This document shows, one piece after another, positions 1 through 7,844 of a stretch of 64,000 nucleotides of DNA; the first letter of the stretch is position 1; each line of letters opens with the position of its first letter. Under the pieces are notes generated by a model that saw nothing but the letters and a program-made list of their open reading frames with translations, had not been told where the DNA came from and did no database searches. The stretch comes from CAYNQK01 sp964470375. Lineage in GTDB: Bacteria; Spirochaetota; Spirochaetia; Treponematales; JBGSOB01. The position numbers were made by a program, and so were the translations under genes. The stretch covers positions 1 to 64,000 of the forward strand of contig CAYYCP010000002.1 of assembly GCA_964470375.1 (NCBI GenBank). The letters run 5' to 3'.

Positions 1-543
1 GCGGCGGCCTACGCGGGCACAGGCTTCGATTCCGACGCCACCAATTTCCTGAACGACCTCCTCCTCAGACGCCTGGGTGCGCCTCTGCCGGGAGGTTACA
101 TGGACCTCCTCTTCGGGAACCGCCCCGGCACCATAGGCGAGGCGTCTATTATCCTTCTGATGTTCGGCTCCATCCTCCTTCTGGCGACGCGCACGATCCG
201 CTGGGAGATCCCGGTCAGCACCCTGGCCGTCCTGGCGGGCCTGAGCTGGATTTTCGGGACCGGTGCAGCATGGCCGGGGCTCTTCTGTGGCGATGCCCTC
301 TTGGCCCTCTTCGGCGGATCGGCCTTCCTGGGAGCTATGTTCTGCGCCACGGATCCAGTCACGTCCCCGACTCGCCCCCTGGCCAGGGCCGCCTACGGTA
401 CGCTCGTGGGAATCCTCATCTTCCTCTTCAGGAAGGCGCCCTATGCCGGGGACGGCACGGCCTTCGCGATCATCATCGCCAACGCGGCGGTACCGCTTCT
501 GGATAGGAGACCGAGCCCATGGGCCAAGGCGGTCCGTACATGA
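1..543 (+). CDS. rnfD: Rnf-type electron transport complex subunit D, C-terminal part (5' end outside window)
   Basis: Membrane subunit of an Rnf/Nqr-type ion-pumping redox complex; RnfD normally carries a covalent FMN. The frame is open from base 1, so the N-terminal half is missing. About 180 residues are visible, with hydrophobic segments and the family block 'ATDPVTSPT' (about residues 117-125) followed by a conserved C-terminal membrane segment ending in 'AVPLLDRR'. At residues 11-14 (bases 31-42) the sequence reads SDAT where RnfD proteins have the flavin attachment motif SGAT; the acceptor Thr is kept but Gly is Asp. The stop overlaps the rnfG start (ATGA at 540). Identification is firm from the C-terminal half; whether FMN is still attached is open. 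Confidence 0.9.
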   Translation, partial: AAAYAGTGFDSDATNFLNDLLLRRLGAPLPGGYMDLLFGNRPGTIGEASIILLMFGSILLLATRTIRWEIPVSTLAVLAGLSWIFGTGAAWPGLFCGDALLALFGGSAFLGAMFCATDPVTSPTRPLARAAYGTLVGILIFLFRKAPYAGDGTAFAIIIANAAVPLLDRRPSPWAKAVRT

Positions 544-1019
544 GAGAATACCAACGCATGATCCAAGCCCTCACCCTCATGATCGTGCTGGTGGCCTCAG
601 CCGGCATAACCGCAGGCGGAACAGCCCTAGCCGCAGCGACACGTGATGCCCACTATGCCAGGCTGGCCCAAGCCTACGCCAGGGAGAAGTCCCTGCCAGG
701 GGCTGCACGGCGGATCACGGCCCGCGGAAATCCCCGCCTCCTCGGCCTCTACGCCCTGGGCGATCCAGCCGATCCGGCCGCCCGCATCGGCTTCATGGCG
801 ACGGGTTCAGGACGGCGCGCGCGCGTGCTGATGGTACTTGCCTCCAAGGACGGGATACTTCTAGGCGCCCGCATCGTCGAGGGGACGCCCCTGGGGGCCG
901 GAGAATCAACCTTCCGCGACCTGGACAAGGATGAAGACAACCGAGATCCACGGGCGGCCGAGCTGATCCGAGAGGCGGAGAGGGCGGCCACCTGGATCGG
1001 CAAGGGGGGGAAGGTATGA
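540..1019 (+). CDS. rnfG: RnfG-like protein, short, without flavin attachment motif
   Basis: Placed as rnfG by position between rnfD and rnfE and by a weak FMN-binding-domain pattern: one N-terminal membrane anchor (about residues 8-30), then a soluble domain with 'GTPLGAGEST' where RnfG has 'ETPGLG'. The protein has 159 residues against roughly 200 in the family, and it ends just after this block, so the usual C-terminal SGAT motif that carries FMN is absent. The ATG at 540 overlaps the rnfD stop; an ATG at 519 in the same frame would lie inside rnfD and is less likely. The reading frame is intact, so this is not simple decay by frameshift. Function as an electron carrier is doubtful. Confidence 0.7.
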   Translation: MREYQRMIQALTLMIVLVASAGITAGGTALAAATRDAHYARLAQAYAREKSLPGAARRITARGNPRLLGLYALGDPADPAARIGFMATGSGRRARVLMVLASKDGILLGARIVEGTPLGAGESTFRDLDKDEDNRDPRAAELIREAERAATWIGKGGKV

Positions 1020-1642
1020 TGGCGTATCGCGACCCGGCTGAGGCGCGGCGCGCCGAAACCGCCCTGTTCGTCGGCCTATTACCGGTGGCGGCGGCGGCCC
1101 TGGATCTCCCGACCGGCCTGTACCTGGGCACCGCCCTGCTTGGGGCGGCCCTCCTCATGCAGTCCCTCTGCCTATCGGCCCATCCCTTTATGGGTGAGGA
1201 TTGGCGGCGTTTCGCTTATGTTGCGGCGGCTTCGGCCCTGTCCTGTCTCCTCAAGGCCCTCGTCATCTGGATCGATCCTAGTCGGGCGGCCGGCATACAG
1301 CGGGCTCTCGACCTCCTGCCCTTCTGCGCTCTCTTCTTCCACTCCTACCGGGCTTGGGACGAGGACGCTCGGGCTGGACTAGGCTTCATGCCTGAGCGAC
1401 TGGGCCCGCCCGCCGCGGGAGCGGCCCTGATCATCCTTGCCGGCTTGGTGCGCGGCATCCTGGCCGACGCTTCGCTCGGCATCCCCGGACAAGCACTGGA
1501 AGCCGGACGGCGTATTCTGCCGGGCCTATCCGCCTTCCCCCTGCGCTTTCTGGGTGAGCCGGGCGGTCTCCTCATTCTCATGGGCTTCGCCGCCGCACTG
1601 GCCAGGATCCTTCGGCGAGGACAGGGTAGGAGAAAGGGATGA
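1016..1642 (+). CDS. rnfE: RnfE-like membrane protein lacking the Fe-S cysteines
   Basis: Hydrophobic protein of 208 residues with about six membrane segments, matching RnfE/NqrD in size and position. In known RnfE the motif 'LGLCP' in the first membrane segment and 'TNC' in a later one supply cysteines to an iron-sulfur centre shared with RnfA. Here the first reads 'VGLLP' (Leu22) and the second falls on Phe107/Phe108; the nearest Cys is residue 104, several residues early. Start ATG at 1016 overlaps the rnfG stop. The fold assignment rests mainly on order and hydropathy, so it is a little less certain than RnfA. Confidence 0.75.
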   Translation: MMAYRDPAEARRAETALFVGLLPVAAAALDLPTGLYLGTALLGAALLMQSLCLSAHPFMGEDWRRFAYVAAASALSCLLKALVIWIDPSRAAGIQRALDLLPFCALFFHSYRAWDEDARAGLGFMPERLGPPAAGAALIILAGLVRGILADASLGIPGQALEAGRRILPGLSAFPLRFLGEPGGLLILMGFAAALARILRRGQGRRKG

Positions 1643-2217
1643 GCCATATCTGGACGGCTTTCATCTTCGTATTCATCGACAATGTGGCCCTGAGCTCCCT
1701 CTTCGGGCTGGAACGCGGCAGGGAGGATGAGGGAAGGGGGGCAGTCGAAACCCTGGTTATCTGCATCCTCTGCATGGCCTGCGGTCTGGCCGCCTGCGGC
1801 CTGGATCGACTCTTGTCGCTGATCAATGCCCGTCTGGCGGCCATACCGGCGGCCGCCTGCCTGAGCTTCCTGGCCTGCCAGGGTCTGGCAGCTGCGGCAA
1901 GCCGGATACGCCCGGGGATGGCGCCGCGGATACGGGCCTCGATGATCCGGATCGAAAGCTCGGGTATCGTCTATGCGATATCCTTCATACCGGCTCAGGC
2001 CGGTCTGGATACCGTCGGCGCCTTGATTTCTTCCATAGCAGCGGCAGCCGGATACGTAAGCGCAACCTGGCTTCTCAGACTCATCAACCAGCGTTCGGGC
2101 CTCGAGGACATTCCGCGGCCGTTCGCCGGCACTCCCATCTTCCTCATCAACGCCGGTCTTCTGGCCCTGGCCTTCAGCGCCTTCGAGCGCCTCTTCGCCA
2201 TGGGGCCTCGGCCGTGA
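1639..2217 (+). CDS. rnfA: RnfA-like membrane protein lacking the Fe-S cysteines
   Basis: 192 residues, about six membrane segments. The family is clear from the C-terminal block 'IPRPFAGTPIFLINAGLLAL' and the N-terminal 'DNVALSSLFGL'. In RnfA the N-terminal motif continues 'GLCP' and a central loop has 'TTNC'; both cysteines bind the intramembrane iron-sulfur cluster. Here the first is Glu25 (GLERG) and the second aligns with Ser107 (IESSG). Cysteines elsewhere (42, 45, 48, 53, 74, 80) are not at those sites. It overlaps rnfE by 4 bases (ATGA). In canonical operons rnfB often follows rnfA; here a GH57-like gene does. Confidence 0.85.
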   Translation: MSHIWTAFIFVFIDNVALSSLFGLERGREDEGRGAVETLVICILCMACGLAACGLDRLLSLINARLAAIPAAACLSFLACQGLAAAASRIRPGMAPRIRASMIRIESSGIVYAISFIPAQAGLDTVGALISSIAAAAGYVSATWLLRLINQRSGLEDIPRPFAGTPIFLINAGLLALAFSAFERLFAMGPRP

Positions 2218-2236
2218 GGCGGGACGGAGGCGGCGG

Positions 2237-4111
2237 ATGAGGGTCGCGAAGTTGGTGTTGGGCTTCTCCCTGCACATGCCCATGGGCAGCGCGCCCGCGG
2301 AGTTTGAGGCATGCTACCAGACCCGCATACGCCCCCTGCTCACGAGAATCTACGCCAATCCGGGCCTACCGGCATGCCTCCACCTCAGCGGATCGACCCT
2401 GGTGTCTCTGGATACGGCCCATCCCGAGATCGTCATGCTCATCAAGGAGCTGGCCCGGCGTAAACAGGTGGAGATCCTGGGCGGTGGCTACGCCCACCCC
2501 TACCTCCACATAGTGCCCCTGGCCGACAGGCTGGGGCAGATTGAACAGGCCACTACGCTTCTCAGACAGGCCTTCGATAAACGTCCGCGCGGCTGCCTCC
2601 TGGCCGGTATGGCTTGGGAGCCGCAGCTGGCATCAACCCTCAGCGCCGCGGGGATGGACTACACCTTTGTCTCCGATGCCCTGATAGAATCGGCTGGTTG
2701 CGATCCGCGCTGTCCCCAGGTCGTGGAGGACCAGGGACGCTCGGTAATCGTCTTCCCGGCCAGGGAGCTCGTGCACTTTCCTGAGGGAGCCGCCCTGTCT
2801 AGATCATTGGAGCAGGATTTCCGCGGCGGTACGGGCATTCTCTGTTACCTCATCTCGGTCTGCCCCGAAGGCAACCAGGAATCCAAGGAGGGCTTCGAGG
2901 CCGAATCGGAGCGCTTCTTCAAGTCCCTCCTTGCACTGTCCGAAGACTACTCGCTGACTCTGCCCTCGCGTCACTTAAAGGAAGACTATGTCCGTGGAAG
3001 GACCTACCTGGCTCCCTCAGGCTCAAGGCTGCGCCTTGCCAAATCAGTACAGAACGCGCGGCTCTATGGGAAGATGTATTACGTGCACGGTCTGGCCAAT
3101 CAGCTGCGCGGGGACAAGGCCCGCAAGAAGGCCACTAGAGAGGGGATATGGAGGGCTCAGGGCCATGAAGCATATCCAGATGCCGAGGCGGCTTGCGGCC
3201 AGGCTGCCTGGCGGGCCAGGGCCAGCGCTTACCGCGAACTCCTTGAAGCGGAGTCGATCACCCGCGAGAAGGGTATGTTCATGCCCTCGCTAGTGGCCCT
3301 GGACTATGATTTCGACGGTTACGAGGAGTATATCTATCAAGGCAGCGACATGAACGCCTACCTGCATAGGCGCGGAGCGACTATCGTTGAGTTGGACCTA
3401 TTCGCCCCCATAGCCAACCTCCTGAACCTGCCTGAGTGCGGCCCCGAGGATCCAGATGCGCTCTTCCTCGACTTTTTCATCCACCGTGACGCTGATGAAG
3501 GACGGGCCGAAACGCCGGCCGGATCAACACCCGGCACTCATGCAGCTGAAACGCGGGGCCTATGGGAGCTGCAGGCCCCCTTCACCCTCGAATCGATGGA
3601 GGCCGGCCGCAGCGAGATAAAGCTGGTACGCGAGTGGGAATCGGGCGCAAATCCCACGCTTGGAAGCGGCTCCGATGGGGGAAGCCCCCTGCGTCTGGAG
3701 AAGCGCTTCGCCTTCAGGCGCAACGGCATCATCCTGTCACTCGGCCTTGTGAATATAGGGAATAAGGCTTTGAGCGGGGTCTACGAATCCCGCTCAGGGC
3801 TGATGGTCCCTTTGCGCGAGCCGGCCGAATGCCGCCTCAGCCTGCGCTCGAGCGAGGGGGTAGAAGAGGCGAGGCCCGGGCAGCACCTTAAAATGGATGG
3901 AACCGAGGCCCTCGCCCTGATAGATGGGAGGGGCAAAGCCATCGTGGATTTCATGGCCGATGGAGAACCCACATGCCGGGCATACCTTAATGAGGTCGGC
4001 TACGCAAGCTTTGCCTTCGCATGGAAGCTGGCCCTGCTCAGGCCGGGCGAGCGCTTCCAGGCTGTCCTCCAATTCACCATTCATCCGCGAAGGACGAGGG
4101 GAGGGGATTGA
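2237..4111 (+). CDS. GH57-like protein with altered catalytic motifs
   Basis: 624 residues resembling the 4-alpha-glucanotransferase/alpha-amylase branch of glycoside hydrolase family 57: N-terminal beta/alpha barrel, then a C-terminal beta-sandwich part of the DUF1925/DUF1926 kind. Known GH57 enzymes have HNHQP, GGGxYEP, WLTERVWEP and DDGEKFG. Here these read 'SLHMP', 'GGGYAHP', 'LLAGMAWEP' and 'SVCPEGNQES', so the Glu nucleophile of the TER element and the acid/base Asp both appear lost. It may be a non-catalytic glucan-binding relative. ATG at 2237 follows a purine-rich 'ggacggagg'; it starts 19 bases after rnfA and its stop shares one base with murC. Confidence 0.75.
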   Translation: MRVAKLVLGFSLHMPMGSAPAEFEACYQTRIRPLLTRIYANPGLPACLHLSGSTLVSLDTAHPEIVMLIKELARRKQVEILGGGYAHPYLHIVPLADRLGQIEQATTLLRQAFDKRPRGCLLAGMAWEPQLASTLSAAGMDYTFVSDALIESAGCDPRCPQVVEDQGRSVIVFPARELVHFPEGAALSRSLEQDFRGGTGILCYLISVCPEGNQESKEGFEAESERFFKSLLALSEDYSLTLPSRHLKEDYVRGRTYLAPSGSRLRLAKSVQNARLYGKMYYVHGLANQLRGDKARKKATREGIWRAQGHEAYPDAEAACGQAAWRARASAYRELLEAESITREKGMFMPSLVALDYDFDGYEEYIYQGSDMNAYLHRRGATIVELDLFAPIANLLNLPECGPEDPDALFLDFFIHRDADEGRAETPAGSTPGTHAAETRGLWELQAPFTLESMEAGRSEIKLVREWESGANPTLGSGSDGGSPLRLEKRFAFRRNGIILSLGLVNIGNKALSGVYESRSGLMVPLREPAECRLSLRSSEGVEEARPGQHLKMDGTEALALIDGRGKAIVDFMADGEPTCRAYLNEVGYASFAFAWKLALLRPGERFQAVLQFTIHPRRTRGGD

Positions 4112-5595
4112 TGGATCGGGCCGGATCCGCATCGGACTTTCTGGACTCTTTGAAAGGGCGCAGAGTCCACATGGTTGGCGTCAAGGGCACCGGCATGTCG
4201 GCCCTGGCCGAGATCCTCTGCGCGGCCGGAGCGATCGTGTCGGGTTCGGACGTGCCCGAGGAGTATTACACCGACGCAATTCTCAAGACCCTGCCCCTTG
4301 ATCTTAGGCAGGGCTTTTCCGCCGATAACGTTGGCTCGGATATCGCCCTCGTAATCCATTCCGCCGCCTACAGCGCCGAGGGGAATCCTGAGCTGGCCCA
4401 AGCCTCGACCCTGGGATTGCCGGTAATGCTGTATACGCAGGCTCTGGGAGCCCTCTCGGAATGTTACGATTCGTCGGGCATATCGGGTGTCCACGGCAAA
4501 ACCACCACGACGGCGATGTGCGGGGCCATACTCCAAGCTCTGGGCTGTCCAGCCACCATACTGGCCGGCTCGGCAGTGTCCAGCTTCGGCGGCAAGTCCA
4601 CCCTCAGCCTAGGTCAGCGCTTCCTGGTGGCCGAGACATGCGAATATAAACGCCATTTCCTCTCATTCAGGCCCAAGCGCATCGTCCTCACGAGCGTGGA
4701 GATGGATCACCAGGACTATTTCAGGGATTTTGAGGATATTCTATCCGCCTTCGTGGAGTACGGGCGCCTCCTGCCGGAGGGCGGCCGGCTCATCTACTGC
4801 GTGGACGATCCGGGGGCCGCGGAGGTGGCCGGGCGCCTGGCCGCCGAGCGCCCCGACCTTCTCATGATTCCCTACGGTTTCAAGGCCGCCGGCCCATTCC
4901 GGATCGGCTGGTCCCATAGCGCGATGGGCAGGACGGAGTTCGCCCTGGCCTTGTTTGACCAGCCCTTCTCCATACAGGTGCCCGGGAGGCATCTGGTGGA
5001 GGACGCGACGGCTGCCCTGGCCCTATCTTGCGACATCATAGGCGCCATGTCTGGAAGGCCGTCAGGAGACGCGCCCTCCGGACGGGAGCTGGAGGACATG
5101 CGCCGGGGACTTCAGGGCTTCCGCGGCTCCAAACGCCGCTCAGAGATACTGGGCGAGGCCGGCGGTGTCCTCTTCATGGACGATTACGGCCACCATCCCA
5201 CAGCTATTTCCGCCACGATTGCGGGAATACGGGAATTCCTCCCTGGGCGCCGGATCGTCCTGGACTTCATGTCCCACACCTATTCGCGCACAGCCGCCCT
5301 TCTGAATGAATTCGCCGCGGCGGTGGCTCAAGCCGATCGCATCTTCCTGCATAAGATTTACGCCTCGGCCCGTGAGCGCCCTTACGGACGGGTCAGCGGG
5401 CGCAGCCTGTACGATGCCGTGGAGGCGCTGAGGCCTGGTGCGGCAGAATACGTGGAAGAGCCCCTGGATGCCCTGCCCCAGGTGCTACGCGAGCTCCGCC
5501 AGGGTGATATATTCTTGACCATGGGCGCCGGCGATAATTGGCGCCTCGGGGCCGCGGCCCTGGAAGCCATGGCCCGGGGAGGTGCGCAGGCATGA
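4111..5595 (+). CDS. murC: UDP-N-acetylmuramate--L-alanine ligase
   Basis: Cytoplasmic ATP-dependent ligase that adds L-Ala to UDP-MurNAc, the first amino acid of the peptidoglycan stem. 494 residues with the three Mur ligase domains: N-terminal nucleotide-binding 'VGVKGTGMSALAEI' (about 20-33), P-loop 'GVHGKTTTTAM' (about 131-141), the 'ETCEYKRHFL' block seen in some MurC in place of EADES, and C-terminal 'DDYGHHPTAI' and 'MGAGDNW'. The start at 4111 shares its A with the previous stop and follows 'gaggggagggg'; a longer frame from 4021 would lie inside the GH57-like gene. It overlaps yicC by 4 bases. Confidence 0.95.
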   Translation: MDRAGSASDFLDSLKGRRVHMVGVKGTGMSALAEILCAAGAIVSGSDVPEEYYTDAILKTLPLDLRQGFSADNVGSDIALVIHSAAYSAEGNPELAQASTLGLPVMLYTQALGALSECYDSSGISGVHGKTTTTAMCGAILQALGCPATILAGSAVSSFGGKSTLSLGQRFLVAETCEYKRHFLSFRPKRIVLTSVEMDHQDYFRDFEDILSAFVEYGRLLPEGGRLIYCVDDPGAAEVAGRLAAERPDLLMIPYGFKAAGPFRIGWSHSAMGRTEFALALFDQPFSIQVPGRHLVEDATAALALSCDIIGAMSGRPSGDAPSGRELEDMRRGLQGFRGSKRRSEILGEAGGVLFMDDYGHHPTAISATIAGIREFLPGRRIVLDFMSHTYSRTAALLNEFAAAVAQADRIFLHKIYASARERPYGRVSGRSLYDAVEALRPGAAEYVEEPLDALPQVLRELRQGDIFLTMGAGDNWRLGAAALEAMARGGAQA

Positions 5596-6458
5596 AGAGC
5601 ATGACCGCTTACGCCCAAGAGAGCTTCAGTACGCCCAGCCTGCGTTTCAGCCTGGAGCTCAAGTCCTACAACAACCGCTACTTGGACGTGTATGTGGCCC
5701 TGCCCCAGGCTCTCTCGGCCATGGAGCCGACCATAAGGGCCTTCCTCCAATCGCGCATCGGGCGTGGAAAAGTTGAGTGCAGCCTGCGCGTCCGCGAGTA
5801 CCTAGCCCAGGGCAGCGTGCGGGTGGATCGGGGCGCCGCCGCCGCGGCCCTGTCCGCCCTCACCGAGTTGGCCGACATGATCGGCCCTGGCACCGGAGTA
5901 GAGCTGCGCGACCTCCTCTCGGTGGAAGGGGTTCTAGGCTTCGAACGCGAGGTGGATGCCCACGAGCTTTGGCCGGAGGTTCAGCCGGCCCTGGAGAAAG
6001 TATATGCCGCCTTCGACGCGGAGAAGTCTCGAGAAGGTGCCTCCCTCCTTGCGGACATGCGCGTCCAGCTGGACAGAATCAGGCAAGGGACGGCAGCTAT
6101 CGCTGAGGCAGCCCCGCAGCTGGAGGCCATGCTGGCCGAGAACCTGCGCAAGCGCTTACGCGAAGCAGTGGGGGAGGGTATGGACGAGAATCGCATCCTC
6201 CAGGAGACGGCCATCGCTTTGACCCGCTTCACGGTGAACGAGGAGCTCACCCGCCTCCAGTCCCATATCCAAGCCATGGAGATGGAGCTGGACGGGCGCC
6301 AGGGTTCGGGCAAGCGCATCGATTTCCTGTGCCAGGAAATGAACCGCGAGGTCAACACCATCGGATCAAAGAATCAGATGGCGGCCACCGGGGCCTGGAT
6401 AGTGGCCCTCAAGGAGGCCCTGGAAAATATCCGCGAGCAGGCTCGGAACGTGGAGTAG
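5592..6458 (+). CDS. YicC family endoribonuclease
   Basis: 288 residues with the family hallmarks at both ends: 'MKSMTAYAQ' and 'KSYNNRYLD' at the N-terminus, 'RGKVE' near residue 56, and the C-terminal 'RIDFLCQEMNREVNTIGSK' followed by 'ENIREQARNVE'. YicC proteins are small-RNA/mRNA-associated endoribonucleases. The start at 5592 overlaps the murC stop as ATGA and gives the standard N-terminus. In many bacteria yicC sits next to gmk; here the neighbour is a CMP-kinase-like P-loop protein 4 bases downstream. Confidence 0.92.
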   Translation: MKSMTAYAQESFSTPSLRFSLELKSYNNRYLDVYVALPQALSAMEPTIRAFLQSRIGRGKVECSLRVREYLAQGSVRVDRGAAAAALSALTELADMIGPGTGVELRDLLSVEGVLGFEREVDAHELWPEVQPALEKVYAAFDAEKSREGASLLADMRVQLDRIRQGTAAIAEAAPQLEAMLAENLRKRLREAVGEGMDENRILQETAIALTRFTVNEELTRLQSHIQAMEMELDGRQGSGKRIDFLCQEMNREVNTIGSKNQMAATGAWIVALKEALENIREQARNVE

Positions 6459-6462
6459 GCGG

Positions 6463-6981
6463 ATGATCATCGCCATCTCCGGCAAGTCCGGCTGCGGCAA
6501 CAGCACCGTCTCGCGGTCCCTGGCGCAGCGCCTGGGCTACCGCTTCGTCAACTACACCTTCCATAACATGGCCGAGGAGTTGGGCTTGGGCTTCCAAGCC
6601 ATGCTCGAGCTGGCGGCCTCGGACAGCGAGTATGACCGCCGCCTGGATCGCACCCAGGTGGAGCTGGCTAGGCAGGGCGACTGTATCATCGGCAGTCGCC
6701 TGGCGATCTGGCTTCTCAGGCATGAGGCCTTCACGGTTTACCTGAAGGCCTCTGAAGAAGTGCGGGCCAGGCGGATTTGGCAGCGGGAGGGCGGAGACCT
6801 GGATGTCGTGCGCGCCTTCACCCATGAGCGCGATCTAGGAGACCACCGACGCTTCATGGAGCTCTACGGCATTGACAACGACGATTACGCATTCTGCGAC
6901 CTGATCGTCGACGCCGAGCGCTTAAGCCCGCCCGAAGAGGTCGAGCTGATCGCCAAGGCCGCTATCGGGAAGGCAGGATGA
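6463..6981 (+). CDS. Cytidylate kinase-like P-loop protein with Asn in the Walker A Lys position
   Basis: 172 residues resembling the compact cytidylate-kinase-like family (archaeal-type CMP kinase). The P-loop at residues 7-15 reads G-K-S-G-C-G-N-S-T: the Lys that binds the phosphates of ATP is Asn13. Later elements 'RIWQREG' and 'ERDLGDHRRFMELYGID' fit the lid and base-binding parts. A second, canonical CMP kinase lies at 24730 with GPAGCGKST, so this one is probably not the essential enzyme. I believe similar Asn variants occur in other spirochaetes but cannot check. Overlaps the SDR-like gene by 4 bases. Confidence 0.75.
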   Translation: MIIAISGKSGCGNSTVSRSLAQRLGYRFVNYTFHNMAEELGLGFQAMLELAASDSEYDRRLDRTQVELARQGDCIIGSRLAIWLLRHEAFTVYLKASEEVRARRIWQREGGDLDVVRAFTHERDLGDHRRFMELYGIDNDDYAFCDLIVDAERLSPPEEVELIAKAAIGKAG

Positions 6982-7844
6982 GGAGATCGACCCAGCGAGT
7001 CCTTGTGCATGACGCCTCCTTCGGCCTGGGCAATGCCTGCGCGGCTTACCTGGCCAAGAGGGGCGAGCGGGTGCGCGGGGCCATGGCCCATCCGGATTTC
7101 TACCAGCCTAAATCCGACGAATTTTTCTCGCCCCTGCGCCTGGACCTGCGCGAACGCCAGGGCCCGGAAGAGGCCTTGGCCGCCATGCTGGCCGAGGAGG
7201 GCCGCCTGGACGCCTTGATCCTCTGTCCCTATCGCGAACTCTCGGGAGCTCTTGAGGACTGCGGCGAGGGCCAGCTCGAGGAAGAGCTGCGACTAGAATT
7301 CACCGCTCAAGCGACCCTGCTGAGGGCCGCCCTGGGCGCCATGCGACACCAGGGAAGAGGCAAGGCCCTCATCGTCCTGGATGCCGAGGCGGTCTTCGGC
7401 ATCCCTTACCATGCCATGAGCGCGGCCGCCCAGGCGGCCCTGCGTTCCCTGGCTCTTTCGGCCAGGCTGGAACTCCTCGATCGGGGAGTGGAGGTCTGTG
7501 TGGTGGAGGCGGCTTGCATCCGCTCAGCCTTGTCGGCCCGGAGGGCCGCGGCGGCGGGCTGGACGACTGAAAGCCCCTACCATGAAGCGGCCGAATACGC
7601 CACAGCCGTCCGAGAGCGGCAGGCCCGCTTCGGCGCAGACCCGGCCATCCTGGCTCGCAGGGTACTGAGCCTTCTCAGGGGAGGCCCGCTCCCGCCGCTC
7701 GTCCGGGTGGGGTCTCTCAGGCAGCGTTTCCCTTTAGGGACTTTCAGCGCCCGGGCCGGGAGTATCCTGGAGCGCGGCAGCATAGCGTATTACGGATCGA
7801 CCCGCCGGCGCGGGCTCGAGGGCGAAAGGGGAGGAAAGGCATGA
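6978..7844 (+). CDS. Degenerate short-chain dehydrogenase-like protein
   Basis: 288 residues with the outline of an SDR Rossmann fold: N-terminal 'VLVHDASFGLGNACAAYL' (altered TGxxxGxG), 'DLRER' after the third strand, and 'FGIPYHAMSAAAQAAL'. The catalytic YxxxK is Y144-H-A-M-S148, so the active-site Lys is Ser; the NAG motif is replaced by 'LCPYREL'. The C-terminal 60 residues are basic and specific to this protein. It probably binds a nucleotide or protein rather than catalysing SDR chemistry. Overlaps both neighbours by 4 bases, so it is co-transcribed with the CMP-kinase-like gene and galM. Confidence 0.65.
   Translation: MRRSTQRVLVHDASFGLGNACAAYLAKRGERVRGAMAHPDFYQPKSDEFFSPLRLDLRERQGPEEALAAMLAEEGRLDALILCPYRELSGALEDCGEGQLEEELRLEFTAQATLLRAALGAMRHQGRGKALIVLDAEAVFGIPYHAMSAAAQAALRSLALSARLELLDRGVEVCVVEAACIRSALSARRAAAAGWTTESPYHEAAEYATAVRERQARFGADPAILARRVLSLLRGGPLPPLVRVGSLRQRFPLGTFSARAGSILERGSIAYYGSTRRRGLEGERGGKA

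Noticed and set aside
4021..4110. Longer murC start
   Set aside because: It would overlap the GH57-like gene by 90 bases, has no ribosome site, and adds residues foreign to MurC; ATG 4111 fits.
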